Assembly (NCBI GenBank): GCA_015680685.1
Contig: MNCI01000556.1
Location: 734,648 to 798,647 of the forward strand
DNA length: 64,000 bases
Source of the DNA: Gnetum montanum
Taxonomy: Eukaryota > Streptophyta > Gnetopsida > Gnetales > Gnetaceae
Direction: 5' to 3'
Of the stretch, positions 54,581 through 64,000 are shown piece by piece. Below the pieces are notes generated by a model. It worked only from the letters and a program-made list of their open reading frames with translations, searched no databases and had not been told where the DNA came from. The translations under genes and the position numbers were made by a program. Each line of letters starts with the position of its first letter. Position 1 is the stretch's first letter.

Positions 54581-57500
54581 AGAGTCTTAAAATAAAGGTG
54601 ATTTTAATTTTCCTTTGATTAAATATGTAACTAAAATAATTTATTCTATGAAAAATATTAATATCAATGCGAATTCATTAAGGAAAATGCTCTTTAGAAT
54701 TAGGGCTAGATGTCTCTCTAGTAGTAAAAGGATATACATCTTGATAGATGAATATGTATAAGAGATTATTTATTTGTTCTAAGGTAACAGATAGAATTAG
54801 CATGAAGAAATTTTCATCATCCTAAGCCCTATAAAGTATATTAGCTCTCTAGATGATCATTTTTAAGAAGTAAAGGAAAGATATATTTTATCTATTAGGA
54901 TTGATTCTTTTGGAGATTAAGTATAATATATAATATTTTTCCCATAGATAGTGCTAATGTAATACTCATTAGACCTTGGAATTATGATGATAAGACTACA
55001 TTTTGTGGTGCAAGAAATATATGGTTAGTTCCTAGAAAAGATGGGATACGCCGATTGATTCTTAGGATGTTGTAACAATATAAAGAGAGTATTTCTATTA
55101 ATACTTATTTAACTTTCAATAATGAGAAATAATATATCAAAGCTCATGAAGAAGTTGAACATGGTTTTGTAATTATTTCTACTATTACAACATGTGAAGA
55201 GGAGCCACAAAATGAACTTTTAGTAGTGGTACAACCTTTTGCAAAAGAGTTTGCTAATGTCTTCAAAGGTAAATTGGAAGGGCTTCCACTAATGAGGTCT
55301 ATTTAGTATCATTTTTATTTTATGCTTGAAGCAATCATTCTAAATAAGAGAGCTTACTAGATGACTTTCTATCATAGAGTCTATTTTATAAGTGAATTAA
55401 TCTCTAATTGTTTTATCAAGGAGTCTATTTTCTCATCTACTATTTCAACTATTCTTGTATCCGAAAAGGCATGAATGAAATGATAATGTTTATTGATTTT
55501 AGGAATATGAATATGATCAGTATTAAGTAAATATTTCTTATTCTTGGGATGGATAATGTTATTGATATTTTGAAAAATACTAAAATATTTTCTAAGATTG
55601 AAATAAAAAGTGGTTACCATCAAACAATGATTAAACCTAGAGATACATAAAAAATAATATTTAAAATTATTGATAGTTTATATGAATGATTAGTCATGCC
55701 TTTCGGGCTAACTAATGCTCCAACCATATTCATAAGGCTTATCCATGACGTTTTAAGAGATCTTATTGGAAAATGTTACATAGTATTCTTTGATGATATT
55801 CTTATTTAGAGCTCCAATAAGAAAGTGCTTTTGCAATACTTAGAATGATGTGCTTAAAGTTGCATGAGGCCTAATTGGCCATCAATGTAAAGAAGTATCA
55901 ATTTATGAATAAAGAAATTATTTACCTAGATCATGTTATCTTTAGGAATTAAGTCAAGATGAAGCAAAGAAAGATCAAGGTGATGAAGAAAAAATATTTT
56001 CTTAGTTTGAATAGTTTCTATAGGATATTTATTAGAAAACTTATTTCTATTTCATAGCATATGTTATCATGTTTTGAAGAAGAATTCTACTTTTGTATGA
56101 GATGATACAAATAAGAATACTTTTTAAGATGTGAAGGAGTTTGTAGTACTATAATTTTTGAAGTAGAGGTGAATTCAAGTAGACTTACTATTAGTCATGT
56201 ACTTTCATAAAATTGTAAGTCCATTACTTTTCCTAAAAAACTTAAATGAGTCTAGGTAAAAGGTCTAGTATATATGAAAAATAGTTAGATGCTATATTTC
56301 AAGCAATCAAGCATTAGAGATATTATTTGTTAGGATCTATATTTCTTTTGTTTATTAATTATAGAGGACTTTAGTTTTTGAATTATTATAAAAAAAATAC
56401 GAAAAGGGTTAAGAAAATTTAAGAATTTCATTTTTTAAAATTATAGAAGTAAGAAATAAAATGTAGTTGCTGATCCTTTGTTTAGAATTCATACTACTTC
56501 TTCTTGTACTAAGATTCATATTTTTGATTCTTTTATGAAATTTTATCTAAGAAATATTGATTTTTGCAATATTTGGAAAGAATTGAATTCTCCATTATCA
56601 GGAAGGATTGATAAATAAGAGTCTTATCACATTAAGAATGATATTTTTTCAAAGATGAAAAAATTTATGTTTCCAAATGTTATTTCATAACTAAGTTTCT
56701 TAGGAAAAACCAAAAAAGTGATATGGTTGGACATATAGGTAAGACAAAGGCATTAAAATTATTGGAAAAAATTATTTCTTGTCTATTAAATATTGAAATT
56801 TTATTAAATTTATTAAGACATGTTATGTTTTCCAAAAGTTCAAATGTGGAAAGGATATTGATAAACATTCTCTGTCATTTCTAATCTAAAATACTCCTAG
56901 GAAAGGTGCTTCTTTGGATTTTATTTATGGTATTTCAAGAGTAAAATATGGTCATGATTCTATCCTTGTGGTAGATGGATTTAATAAGAAGACTCATTTT
57001 ATTTCATGTAGATGAATAAGTGATGCTTTCCAAGTTGCTTAATTATTCTTTCAGTATGTTGTAAAATTACATGACATTTCATTAAATATTTTTAGTAATA
57101 GGAATTTCAAGTTTATAAGTGATTTTTGGAGATATCTTCGGAAATGTTGGAAATAATGTTATCATTTTATAGAGTCTATCATTCTTAATATCATGAGAAA
57201 ATTAAAGTTATGAATAGTTATTTGTTGAAAATATTAAGTTGCTTATGTGAGGATTGGCATCAAAGATGGGAGAAAATGTTGGCACATGATGAGTTCTTCT
57301 ATAATAATAATTTCTATACTAGTATTTGTAAGAGTTCATTGATTCAAACTAAGGTTTCTAATTTAAAACGGTTAATGAATTAAGAAATTTAATAATTTTG
57401 CCTCTTTGAGTACTAATTTTATTAAGAAAATGAAGCAATTACATTAATAGGTCAAAGCTCAATTGGTATAGAATACTAAAAATGTATCCACTAAGAGAAA

Positions 57501-57690
57501 TGAAATTAATAAGAAAGTTGAATTTTAGATTGAGGACTATGTGTGGATATATTTTAGTAAAGAAATTTAAAGGAATACATATTTCTACAAGCTCAAATAA
57601 AGGAGAATCTATTCATTTAAAATTAGAGCCAATATCAATCCAAATGCCTATAATATTAAGTTGTCAAATGATTTTTCTATTTCCTATCTT
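54581..57690 (+). pseudogene. C pol: protease, RT, RNase H, integrase (degenerate)
   Basis: From 55,250: EFANVFKGKLEGLPLMRSI (the usual approach to RT), a decayed palm, KSGYHQTMIKP near 55,615, [20 protein letters not shown] near 55,700 and VFFDDILI at about 55,790 (FDD catalytic motif). RNase H follows to about 56,520. Integrase: MVGHIGKTKALKLLEK near 56,725, SLDFIYGISRVKYGHDSILV near 56,910, FSNRNFKFISDFWRYL near 57,090 and LAHDEFFYNN near 57,280. Many stops and frameshifts. The frames at 55,381-55,623 (minus) and 56,680-56,868 (minus) are shadows. Confidence 0.65.
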
Positions 57691-57930
57691 TTTTATGTCT
57701 TAGATTTGATTCCATATCATGATAATGTTCTTGCATTAGATTTGGAAGCTAGTTTTAAAGTTCTTGGGAATATAATTAGAGGTCAAACCTCATTGAAGTC
57801 ATTAAGAAAGCTAGCTATGTCATAAGTAAGAGAGGAAATGAGTACTAGAGGCAAGAAAAGGCATGAGTACTTGGTACATTGGAGTGATGATTGACCTGAG
57901 AATATCATTAGGATTTATAAAAATAATTTG
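57691..57930 (+). pseudogene. C integrase chromodomain
   Basis: Plus-strand reading: ASFKVLGNIIRGQTSLKSL, then REEMSTRGKKRHEYLVHWSD and PENIIRIYKNNLAM. The block HEYLVHWSD followed by an acidic/Pro residue and a helix is the chromodomain core of plant chromovirus integrases. One stop lies inside. Confidence 0.65.
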
Positions 57931-58004
57931 GCTATGTAGGGGTATGATGTAATCCCAAGTGTATTACCCATATGATACAAGTATCTTTTTAAGGATGAGG
58001 GATA

Positions 58005-58326
58005 TGATGAAGACATTAATCCATCTTTCAAGGTAATTCTTATTCTTCATGTATCCTAGGAAAAGTAGGATATGTATGTTTATATTTATAAGTATATTTC
58101 AAGTTATTTGTGCACTTTTCTTGAGTTAGTTAATGTAACTAAGAGCTTAATGGAGATCATAGTTAGCCATAGTCAACAACTATGAGTAGTTGTGAGTAGC
58201 AATTTATTTTAGTTTATCTTCTTCATCAAATATGATTGATTTTTAACCTTGGGCAGTGAGTTACAAGTCAATTATAAGTTATAGTAAGATCATAGTTTAA
58301 GATTGCAAGTTGTAGTTGACCTCAAG
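58005..58326 (+). repeat. C 3' LTR, first about 320 bp
   Basis: Begins TGATGAAGAC after a purine-rich AAGGATGAGGGA tract and aligns with 9,330-9,650. It is cut at 58,327 by the E3 LTR. Confidence 0.6.
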
Positions 58327-59279
58327 TGATGAGTAGTGGCGTGATCCAACACAAAACCATACAACTCATGAGTGTCCATGCATGAGCTAATCATAATTCA
58401 TGAATGAGGTAATGTTAATATGCTCATAAGTGGTTTGAGTTTGGGACCTAATGAGTCACATTTTGGGTGACCACGATATCACAGCCGCGATATCGCAGCC
58501 CAACCTGTGATATCACATACGTGATATCACGGCCTGTCTCCTCATCTATAAATAAGAGGTCGATAGATGAGTTAGAAATAATTAGATCATTAGTAAGTTA
58601 GTTTTTAGTTTAAGTGTTTTAGTTTCTTTCTCTCCCTTTTCCTCTCCATGTATGCACGTAGTGTGGTAATTGTAATTGTATGAAACCTTTATTCGAGTGT
58701 GACGTACTTGGACACACACATGACTGACAATAAAGATCTAGATTACTTCATCATTGCAGCATTCACTTAGATTAATCATTTAATTAATTTTTATTTACTG
58801 CTTTCCTAGTTAATCTCTCTCACCCTTAAACTCTTGTTAAAATGTGGAATGAGTATGAATTGATTACGAGCATTTAAGTGTGACTACTTGGTAACCCAGT
58901 AGCGTACCTAGGATCTGCTCTTGGTAATCCCAGTAGTAGTCATGCATGAAGTCCAAGATGTGTACGAATAATCAAGGAATGGATGCTCATCACACTTAGG
59001 CTAGATTAGATTCCTTCTCACCCTTCTCTCCTATCTTAGTTAATATTACTTTCCATTACCTTCAGGAGTAGCATTAGATTAGAAACACATCATACACCTC
59101 ACTCTGCACTAAACCATACATGACAAAGATAATACTAGTCCAGGTGGGAAGACAGCGAATTATGACCTAAGGCTAACTATCTAGATGCCACAACTAGTCC
59201 ATTTGCAGAGTTTGATTGGATCGCACGTGTAACGCTTTTATTCATATGGTTGAGTGTAGGGCTACCTTGCCACTCATCA
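58327..59279 (+). repeat. E3 5' LTR
   Basis: 953 bp, TGATGAGT...ACTCATCA. U3 palindromes are at 58,473-58,530 and CTATAAATA at 58,546-58,554. Downstream it shares TTACGAGC, TTGGTAACCCAGTAGCGT and GTTGAGTGTAGGG-type phrases with E4. Confidence 0.88.
58473..58530. promoter_or_regulatory. E3 U3 GATATC palindromes
   Basis: CGATATCA, GCGATATCGC, GTGATATCAC and GTGATATCAC lie within 58 bp, ending 15 bp before the TATA box. They are counterparts of the E4 repeats, with CpG partly lost. Confidence 0.65.
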
Positions 59280-59280
59280 T

Positions 59281-59298
59281 TGGCACCATTGCCAGGGA
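59281..59298 (+). promoter_or_regulatory. E3 primer-binding site (tRNA-Asp type)
   Basis: TGGCACCATTGCCAGGGA, three G-to-A changes from the perfect site in E4. One spacer base after the LTR. Confidence 0.88.
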
Positions 59299-59419
59299 CG
59301 GTGCTAGTTATCTAGTTTAGTTATATCATACAAGGTCACTGTAAAGGACTTAACTATATATCTTTTAGAAGGAATAATTAAAAAAGGTCACATAGAAATT
59401 CACTCATAATTTCACAATC

Positions 59420-60011
59420 ATGCCTCTCCTACAAGATTACAATAATGCCACACTTAGTGAGGAAGTTCATTGGAGAACCAACGAACTATATGATGATGAA
59501 GATTGGAGTACACAACCCAAGGTGGGGGTTTCTTATAAATGTGAACAAAAGCAACGTCATACCAATGCATGAAAGCATACCTCACAAGATGACGATGAAC
59601 CCCTACTGGCCACTACAAGCCTTACGCAAATACAAGAGGTTGTTCGAATCTCCCGTAGGCATCGTAAAGAGAGTCGTCTACCCAGGCTCGATTTAAGAAA
59701 CTTCCCTAATTTTTCAGGATGTTATAACTTAAATCCACATCAACATTTGCAAGCCTTCTACGATGCCTACACATGGAACAACATTGATAATGGTTAGTGA
59801 AAACATAAGCTCTTTCCTATGACACTCGTTGGCTAAGAAAAATTATGGTATAGATCGTTAAAACCAAATCCAATACGACGTTGGTTAACAACGGTAGAAC
59901 TTTTTAAAGAAAGATATCAAACCTACGCAAGAGTTTCATCCTTGAGGAAATAAATCCAAGAGTGGAAACAAGCAAAACATGAACCCTTGGACATTTCCTT
60001 AGAAAGATATT
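59420..60011 (+). pseudogene. E3 gag, N-terminal part
   Basis: Starts MPLLQDYNNATLSEEVHWRT at 59,420. Further blocks: DDEPLLATTSLTQIQEVVRI, LPRLDLRNFPNFSGCYNLNP, HQHLQAFYDAYTWNNID, KLWYRSLKPNPIRRWLTTVE and LFKERYQTYARVSSLRK. These align with E4 Gag residues 290-430. E3 reaches the conserved DEPLFAT block after about 60 residues, whereas E4 needs about 285, so the charged N-terminal half of E4 Gag is absent. Stops lie near 59,570, 59,798, 59,835 and 59,951. E4 interrupts the frame. An open frame at 59,445-59,696 in another register is a shadow. Confidence 0.8.
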
Positions 60012-61065
60012 TGATGAGACGCGACTTGCACTAGGCTGCGATATCGCGTACGTGATATTGCGTCTTCTCCTGCGATATCGCGTACGTGATATCGCATCCC
60101 GCCGCCATATCTATAAATAAGAGGCGGCACTCCCTTCATTTCTCAATCCTGGCTAGTGTAGCGAAGCTCTGGCAGATTGATCACTCCAGAGTTAGAATTT
60201 TTCCCCATGTGCCCGCAGTAGGAGTCCTAGAGTGAACGGCTCTTTATTCGAGCAGCTTGTAACCTGAACCCAAGTTGTGTACGGCAATAAAGACGAACTT
60301 GTTTGGATAAACCTTGCAGCACGTGGTTTCATTTATTGCTTTATTTCCTGCTTTCCTAGTGCGTTCAAGTACGACTTGATTACGAGCGTCTACGGACGTG
60401 TACGGCTAGTCAAGGAATCGGCTGCTTGACGCAATGCATGAGTACGACTCAATTACGAGCATTGGATGCTTGGTAACCCAGTAGCGTATTCCAGGATTCT
60501 GCGCTTGGTAACTCCCGGGTCTAATGTGTACGGCTAGTTGAGGAATCGGCTGCTCATTGCTAGGCTAGATCGTGTGATAAGTACGACTTAGTTACGAGCA
60601 CCCACGGGTGTGTACGGCTGGCTAAGGAATCGGCTGCTTATCACACGTAGGCTAAATAGGTGCCTCAGTACGACCACTTCGAGCACTTGCGTTACGTGTG
60701 GCGATCCCAGTAACGATTAGCGTTTGGTAAGCTGCAGTTGCATAGTTCAGGGTGTGTCCGGTAAGTGGGAACGGATGCTGACGCTAGTTAATTTAGACTT
60801 AGAACCTTAGTTAGAGTTAGCTTAGTTTCTCAACCCTTTCTCCTGGTAGCATAGAAGATAAGCCGAAAATACCAAAAAAATCACATACCTCAGACTTGCT
60901 TAACCATACACCGTGACACATACAAGCAAGCCTGGGAAGACAACGAACGATTAACCCCAAGTGTTTCTTGTGGCGTTAAGGCATTTAGTCTGCGGAGTTC
61001 GACCGGATCGCGCGTGCACGCTCGTATTCGTATGGTGGAGTGTAGGGGTACCTCGCCACTCATCA
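60012..61065 (+). repeat. E4 5' LTR
   Basis: 1,054 bp, TGATGAGA...ACTCATCA. U3 repeats at 60,037-60,095 and CTATAAATA at 60,111-60,119. The R-U5 part holds repeated TACGACTYRRTTACGAGC, GTGTACGGCTRG and AAGGAATCGGCTGCT phrases (60,360-60,660), an internal short-repeat structure. Confidence 0.9.
60037..60095. promoter_or_regulatory. E4 U3 direct repeats with GCGATATCGC palindrome
   Basis: Two 25-bp direct repeats (60,037-60,061 and 60,071-60,095), each built of TGCGATATCGC, GTAC and GTGATATYGC, end 15 bp before the TATA box. GCGATATCGC is a perfect palindrome. Likely transcription-factor sites; the factor is unknown. Confidence 0.7.
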
Positions 61066-61066
61066 T

Positions 61067-61084
61067 TGGCGCCGTTGCCGGGGA
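61067..61084 (+). promoter_or_regulatory. E4 primer-binding site (perfect tRNA-Asp match)
   Basis: TGGCGCCGTTGCCGGGGA is complementary to the 3' end of plant tRNA-Asp including CCA, one base after the LTR. This is the site known from Athila elements. Confidence 0.93.
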
Positions 61085-61211
61085 CTAAGTGTTTTTTCGC
61101 CAATTTAACATAAGGGATATCACTCACATCGTTGTGAGCTTAAAACGAACCTTAGGGTTAATCAGTTAATCAAGAACAATAAATAACGGTGAAATTAGCA
61201 CACCAATAGAA

Positions 61212-63623
61212 ATGGCTTCTTCTCATGAAATCAACTCACCTAAGGACAATACAGGAGAAAGTCAGCATCATACGCATAACCGAGATCAACCATGTCCTCA
61301 ACAATCTAAGGTCACATATACTCATCCCGATGAGTATGTGCCGGATTTTACCTTTGTTTTCCATCAAGATGAGCAACTGCGGTGGAGAGACATGCAAGGT
61401 AACATCGTGTTACCCCCAGATCGATCCGCTCCCAACATGCTTTCCCGTGCTTTGGTACAGTATGGCATGCATGAGCTGCTTGCTGAATACGTTTTGGATG
61501 ATTATGACACAAGGGATTATCATCCCACAAACGCCCAACGTATTCGGGATGCAAGGCAGGAGAGCCAACATTCACTATTGAAGGGCAAGGTTCCCCACGT
61601 CATTAGTGAAATAGGAGAAGAGGAACCCCTCACGATGGGTTTCTTAGAAAATGATGTTCCTCCTCCTCACTCTAGTGAAGAGGTTAGGCATCAGGGCCTT
61701 AGATCAACGATACATATTCCAGGCTCTGATCCCCGTGAGCACCAGCTGTTCACGGCAGGAACAATCACTCGCACTAATGACGGACTCGTTGATCGTCACA
61801 ACGATCGGGGCCGAAGCAGCCGAAGAGAAGGCAAGAAACATCACCATGGTGATGGATCCCCTTCTTCTTCCCCTTCATCACATCATTCACCCTCTCCTTC
61901 CACATCTGGGCGCAGCCACCATGAGCATAACGCGGAGAGTAAAGGTAAAAGAGATGAAATGCCTCGACAAGAAGGTCGAGAGGAGTTAGGACAAGGGCAA
62001 GGACGTAGGGAGAATAGGGAACCACAACGTAGACATCACAGACGTCATGAAAGAGATGATCATGACGAACCCCTATTCGCAACCCGAAGTATGCTTGACA
62101 TTAGAGAGGCAGTTAGGATTCCCACAAGGCATTTGAAAGACAGTAGGATCAAGCGTTTGGATATAAATAATATCCCACGTTTTGAAGGGGGATACAACGC
62201 TGATCCTCAACATCATTTACAGGCATTCCACGATGCCTGTGCCTTGCAGAACATAGACAATGAGTGGCAGAAACTCAAGTTGTTCCCAAGGACACTCACT
62301 AAAGAAGCAGAAAGCTGGTACCGGTCCTTAGAACCGGAAACCATCAGGAGGTGGAGTACGATGCTTGAATTGTTCAACAACAAATATCAAACGTACTCCA
62401 GAGTGTCTAACTTGCGTAAGCAGATCCAAGGCTGGAAACAAGGAGCTTATGAATCCTTGGATGCTGCCATGGCCCGTTACTACACACTGCTACATCGTTG
62501 CCCGGGCCATGGGTACGCTAAACGGGATCAACTTCGCCACCTCGTGGATGGGCTACGAAATGAAACGAGAAGAACTCTTGGGACTTACGCCCAAGGGAGA
62601 CTCTCCCAATTAAGAGCCCATGAAGTTGAAGTTTTGTTGGAACAAGTAGCGCAAGAAGAGGGTGAGCTACGTAAAAGAGAAAGTGCGGAGGAATACAACC
62701 GCGATCCCTCCCTTCGCAAGAAGGGAGTGAAATTCTGTGATGAGGAGGATGAGTCACCACTCGAAGAGTTGGTGAACAGGAAAACCGTGCCGATCCAAAA
62801 GTTAACAACGGAGGTATCGGCTAAGGTAGACCAAATGTGGGATTCCTTAGACTCACGAATAGAAACAGTCCTGAAAATCGTAGAGTAGTCTAAGGATGAG
62901 CAAAGTAGTGACAAAGGAAAAGACAAGCGGAGAAACTTTAACCCTGCACATAACAAGGGTAAGGGAAAAATCTCTAACTCCGATGAGGCTGAAAATTCTG
63001 ATTTAGACGATGATGGTGGATGTGAGGTCTGCTACTATGACCATCCTAAGGGATGTTGTCCAATTATCTCACATCTGCAGGAGTCTGGGGTGTATGCATT
63101 AAATCCAAGACTTGATCAATGGAAAACACCCAGAAGGTTACCTTACCCACAAGGCAACCCAAGGCAGTTCCACCAACCCTTAACGTATTATCCAAGTGGA
63201 ACACCTCCACAGCCCATCGGACAACATCAGTAGTGGCAATACCCACAGTCATGGGGGATGCCACCGCCATTACATCGATACCCTTACTGGCGGCCTGATC
63301 CTTATGGTTATTATGTGCAGCAGCCAGTTTCTCCAGGTGACTCTATGAGTCACACGCCACAGCGTCACTACTACGCTCGGGAGTACTTTAGAAGGACTCC
63401 TTCTCCTCCGGGAGCCATCCCACATCGTGTCCATCCTCTAACTCCACCCGCACCTTTTCCTCAAGTAGTTCCTATAACACCTCCTACTCCAACAATGCAA
63501 GGGGAATTGCCTACCCAACCGCAACAGCGTCACGCCGTGAGATCTGTAAATATTCAGAGTGTAAATATCCAACCGGACACTAGTTCTGGCACTAACTGTA
63601 CAAAAAAGAGACCCTTTTTCTGA
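61212..63623 (+). CDS. E4 gag (near-intact, with point stops)
   Basis: The ATG at 61,212 opens 558 codons to TAG 62,886; the same frame continues to TGA 63,621 with another TAG at 63,231, all reachable by single transitions. Residues 190-290 are a charged His/Arg/Ser-rich stretch. The capsid-type block at about residues 310-450 has INNIPRFEGGYNADPQHHLQ, LKLFPRTLTKEAESWYRSLE and WSTMLELFNNKYQTYSRVSN. A Glu/Arg-rich helix follows (about 470-500). After the first stop a zinc-knuckle-like CEVCYYDHPKGCC (about 63,025) and a Pro/Tyr/Gln-rich tail are seen. Gag forms the cytoplasmic particle and binds the RNA. Whether the stops matter depends on read-through; most likely they are decay. The overlapping frames on both strands are shadows. 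Confidence 0.88.
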
Positions 63624-64000
63624 ACTAGGAGCCCGGATAGGCTCTCGCAACAACAAGCAGACGGGTATATGTATAGTCCTCTAACTACTAACACTTCGGA
63701 GCACCCTTCAGTCCAAGGGAATGTAACACATACGGTTATGTTAACACATACCGTAACTAACTGGATCAAGATAGGCCACCTTCCCAGGAAGCTAAGTGAC
63801 CCTGGGAGTCCCTTTATTTATTTGCAGATCGCTGGGAATGCACCACATCGAGCTCTTCTTGACTCAGGTTCTAGAGTCAACTTAATTTCGTGAAAGATGT
63901 ATCACGCCTGGAACCTGCCCCAACTTAAGAAGAGCAACATCCAACTAGAGCTGGCAGACCAGTCCATCACTATTCCCTTGGGATTGGTGGAGGACGTTAT
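63624..64000 (+). pseudogene. E4 aspartic protease, partial
   Basis: Same frame as gag. Reads GSPFIYLQIAGNAPHRALLD with the active site LLDSGSRVNLIS at about 63,855-63,890 (D-S-G intact), then a TGA at 63,891, NLPQLKKSNIQLELADQSIT and PLGLVEDV at the window edge. It is cut by the end of the window. It would process Gag-Pol in the particle; the one stop may inactivate this copy. Confidence 0.82.

Larger units (their letters stand above)
9330..58326 (+). mobile_element. C: chromovirus-type Ty3/gypsy element interrupted by A2 and E3
   Basis: The left part (9,330-10,994) holds the 5' LTR, PBS and gag start. The right part (53,869-58,326) holds the rest of gag, pol, a chromodomain and the first 320 bp of the 3' LTR. 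The gag reading SFISWLKMF at 10,960-10,994 resumes at 53,874 with FKFEDVKDYQKV, as expected of one ORF split by A2 (TSD ATGTT). The 3' LTR is cut at 58,327 by E3 and its remainder is outside the window. Stops and frameshifts occur throughout, so the copy is dead. Chromoviruses carry a C-terminal chromodomain on integrase that helps target heterochromatin. Confidence 0.75.
58327..64000 (+). mobile_element. E3: Athila-type element, 5' part, interrupted by E4
   Basis: LTR (58,327-59,279), PBS and the first 590 bp of gag, cut at 60,012 by E4. Everything further is outside the window, as is its right TSD; the left flank is TCAAG. It inserted in the 3' LTR of chromovirus C. It shares LTR ends, PBS and gag with E4 and the A copies. 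CpG content and stop density are intermediate between E4 and A2. Confidence 0.85.
60012..64000 (+). mobile_element. E4: youngest Athila-type element, 5' part
   Basis: LTR, perfect tRNA-Asp PBS, and a gag-protease frame that stays in register from 61,212 to the window end with only four point stops. It inserted in E3 gag. The 3' half lies outside the window. High CpG content and few lesions mark it as the most recent insertion here. The left flank ATATT (60,007-60,011) is the expected TSD. Confidence 0.9.

Noticed and set aside
59445-59696. 83-codon plus-strand open frame in E3
   Set aside because: It is in a different register from the true gag frame starting at 59,420, which aligns with E4 Gag.
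61348-62956. Several minus-strand and alternative plus-strand open frames over E4 gag
   Set aside because: All overlap the 558-codon Gag frame that aligns with three other copies; they are shadows.

Overview
The window is plant nuclear DNA made almost entirely of LTR retrotransposons inserted into one another. I found no convincing host gene, rRNA, tRNA or CRISPR array. The evidence for a plant is: Ty3/gypsy lineages known from plants (Athila, Tat/Ogre-like and a chromovirus), primer-binding sites (PBS) matching plant tRNA-Asp and tRNA-Asn 3' ends, CTATAAATA boxes, and short GT-AG introns. The depth of nesting and the heavy decay suggest a large, old, repeat-rich genome such as a gymnosperm. 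That last point is inference.

Layout. Positions 1-5,181 are the 5' half of an old, minus-strand Athila element (A1) that runs off the left end. Positions 5,182-9,329 are AT-rich, unclassified DNA, possibly ending in a remnant (D) with a tRNA-Met-type PBS at 9,240. A plus-strand chromovirus (C) starts near 9,330. Its gag is split by a second minus-strand Athila element, A2 (10,995-53,868, TSD ATGTT on both sides). A2 is itself split twice by one Tat-type family: N1 (minus, 19,327-36,770, TSD CAAAC, in A2 reverse transcriptase) and N2 (plus, 37,964-50,069, TSD ATATC, in A2 protease). Right of A2 the chromovirus resumes (gag, RT, integrase, chromodomain) and its 3' LTR is cut at 58,327 by Athila element E3. 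E3 gag is cut at 60,012 by E4, the youngest element, which runs off the right end.

The most interesting content is in N1 and N2. Both carry, between protease and reverse transcriptase, a complete gene on the opposite strand. In N1 eight exons joined by seven GT-AG introns span 26,444-30,571. N2 has the same gene at 47,640-44,210, with part deleted. Each copy has a TATAAGTA box about 150 bp upstream. It sits head-to-head with the RT-integrase ORF and tail-to-tail with gag-protease, and a conserved GGCC...GGCC tandem repeat lies between the converging ends. The predicted product combines an FCP1/HAD-phosphatase-like segment, a segment resembling the plant 'putative transposon protein' domain, a coiled coil and an acidic tail. 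The interval is where Ogre elements are known to have an intron. The Athila element A2 carries a different large extra ORF, in sense, after integrase, with a motif reminiscent of the same transposon-protein family.

Together the elements form a decay series. E4 has a nearly intact gag-protease and a perfect PBS; E3, A2 and A1 show growing numbers of C-to-T/G-to-A changes. All identifications rest on reading motifs and comparing copies inside the window; no database search was run.
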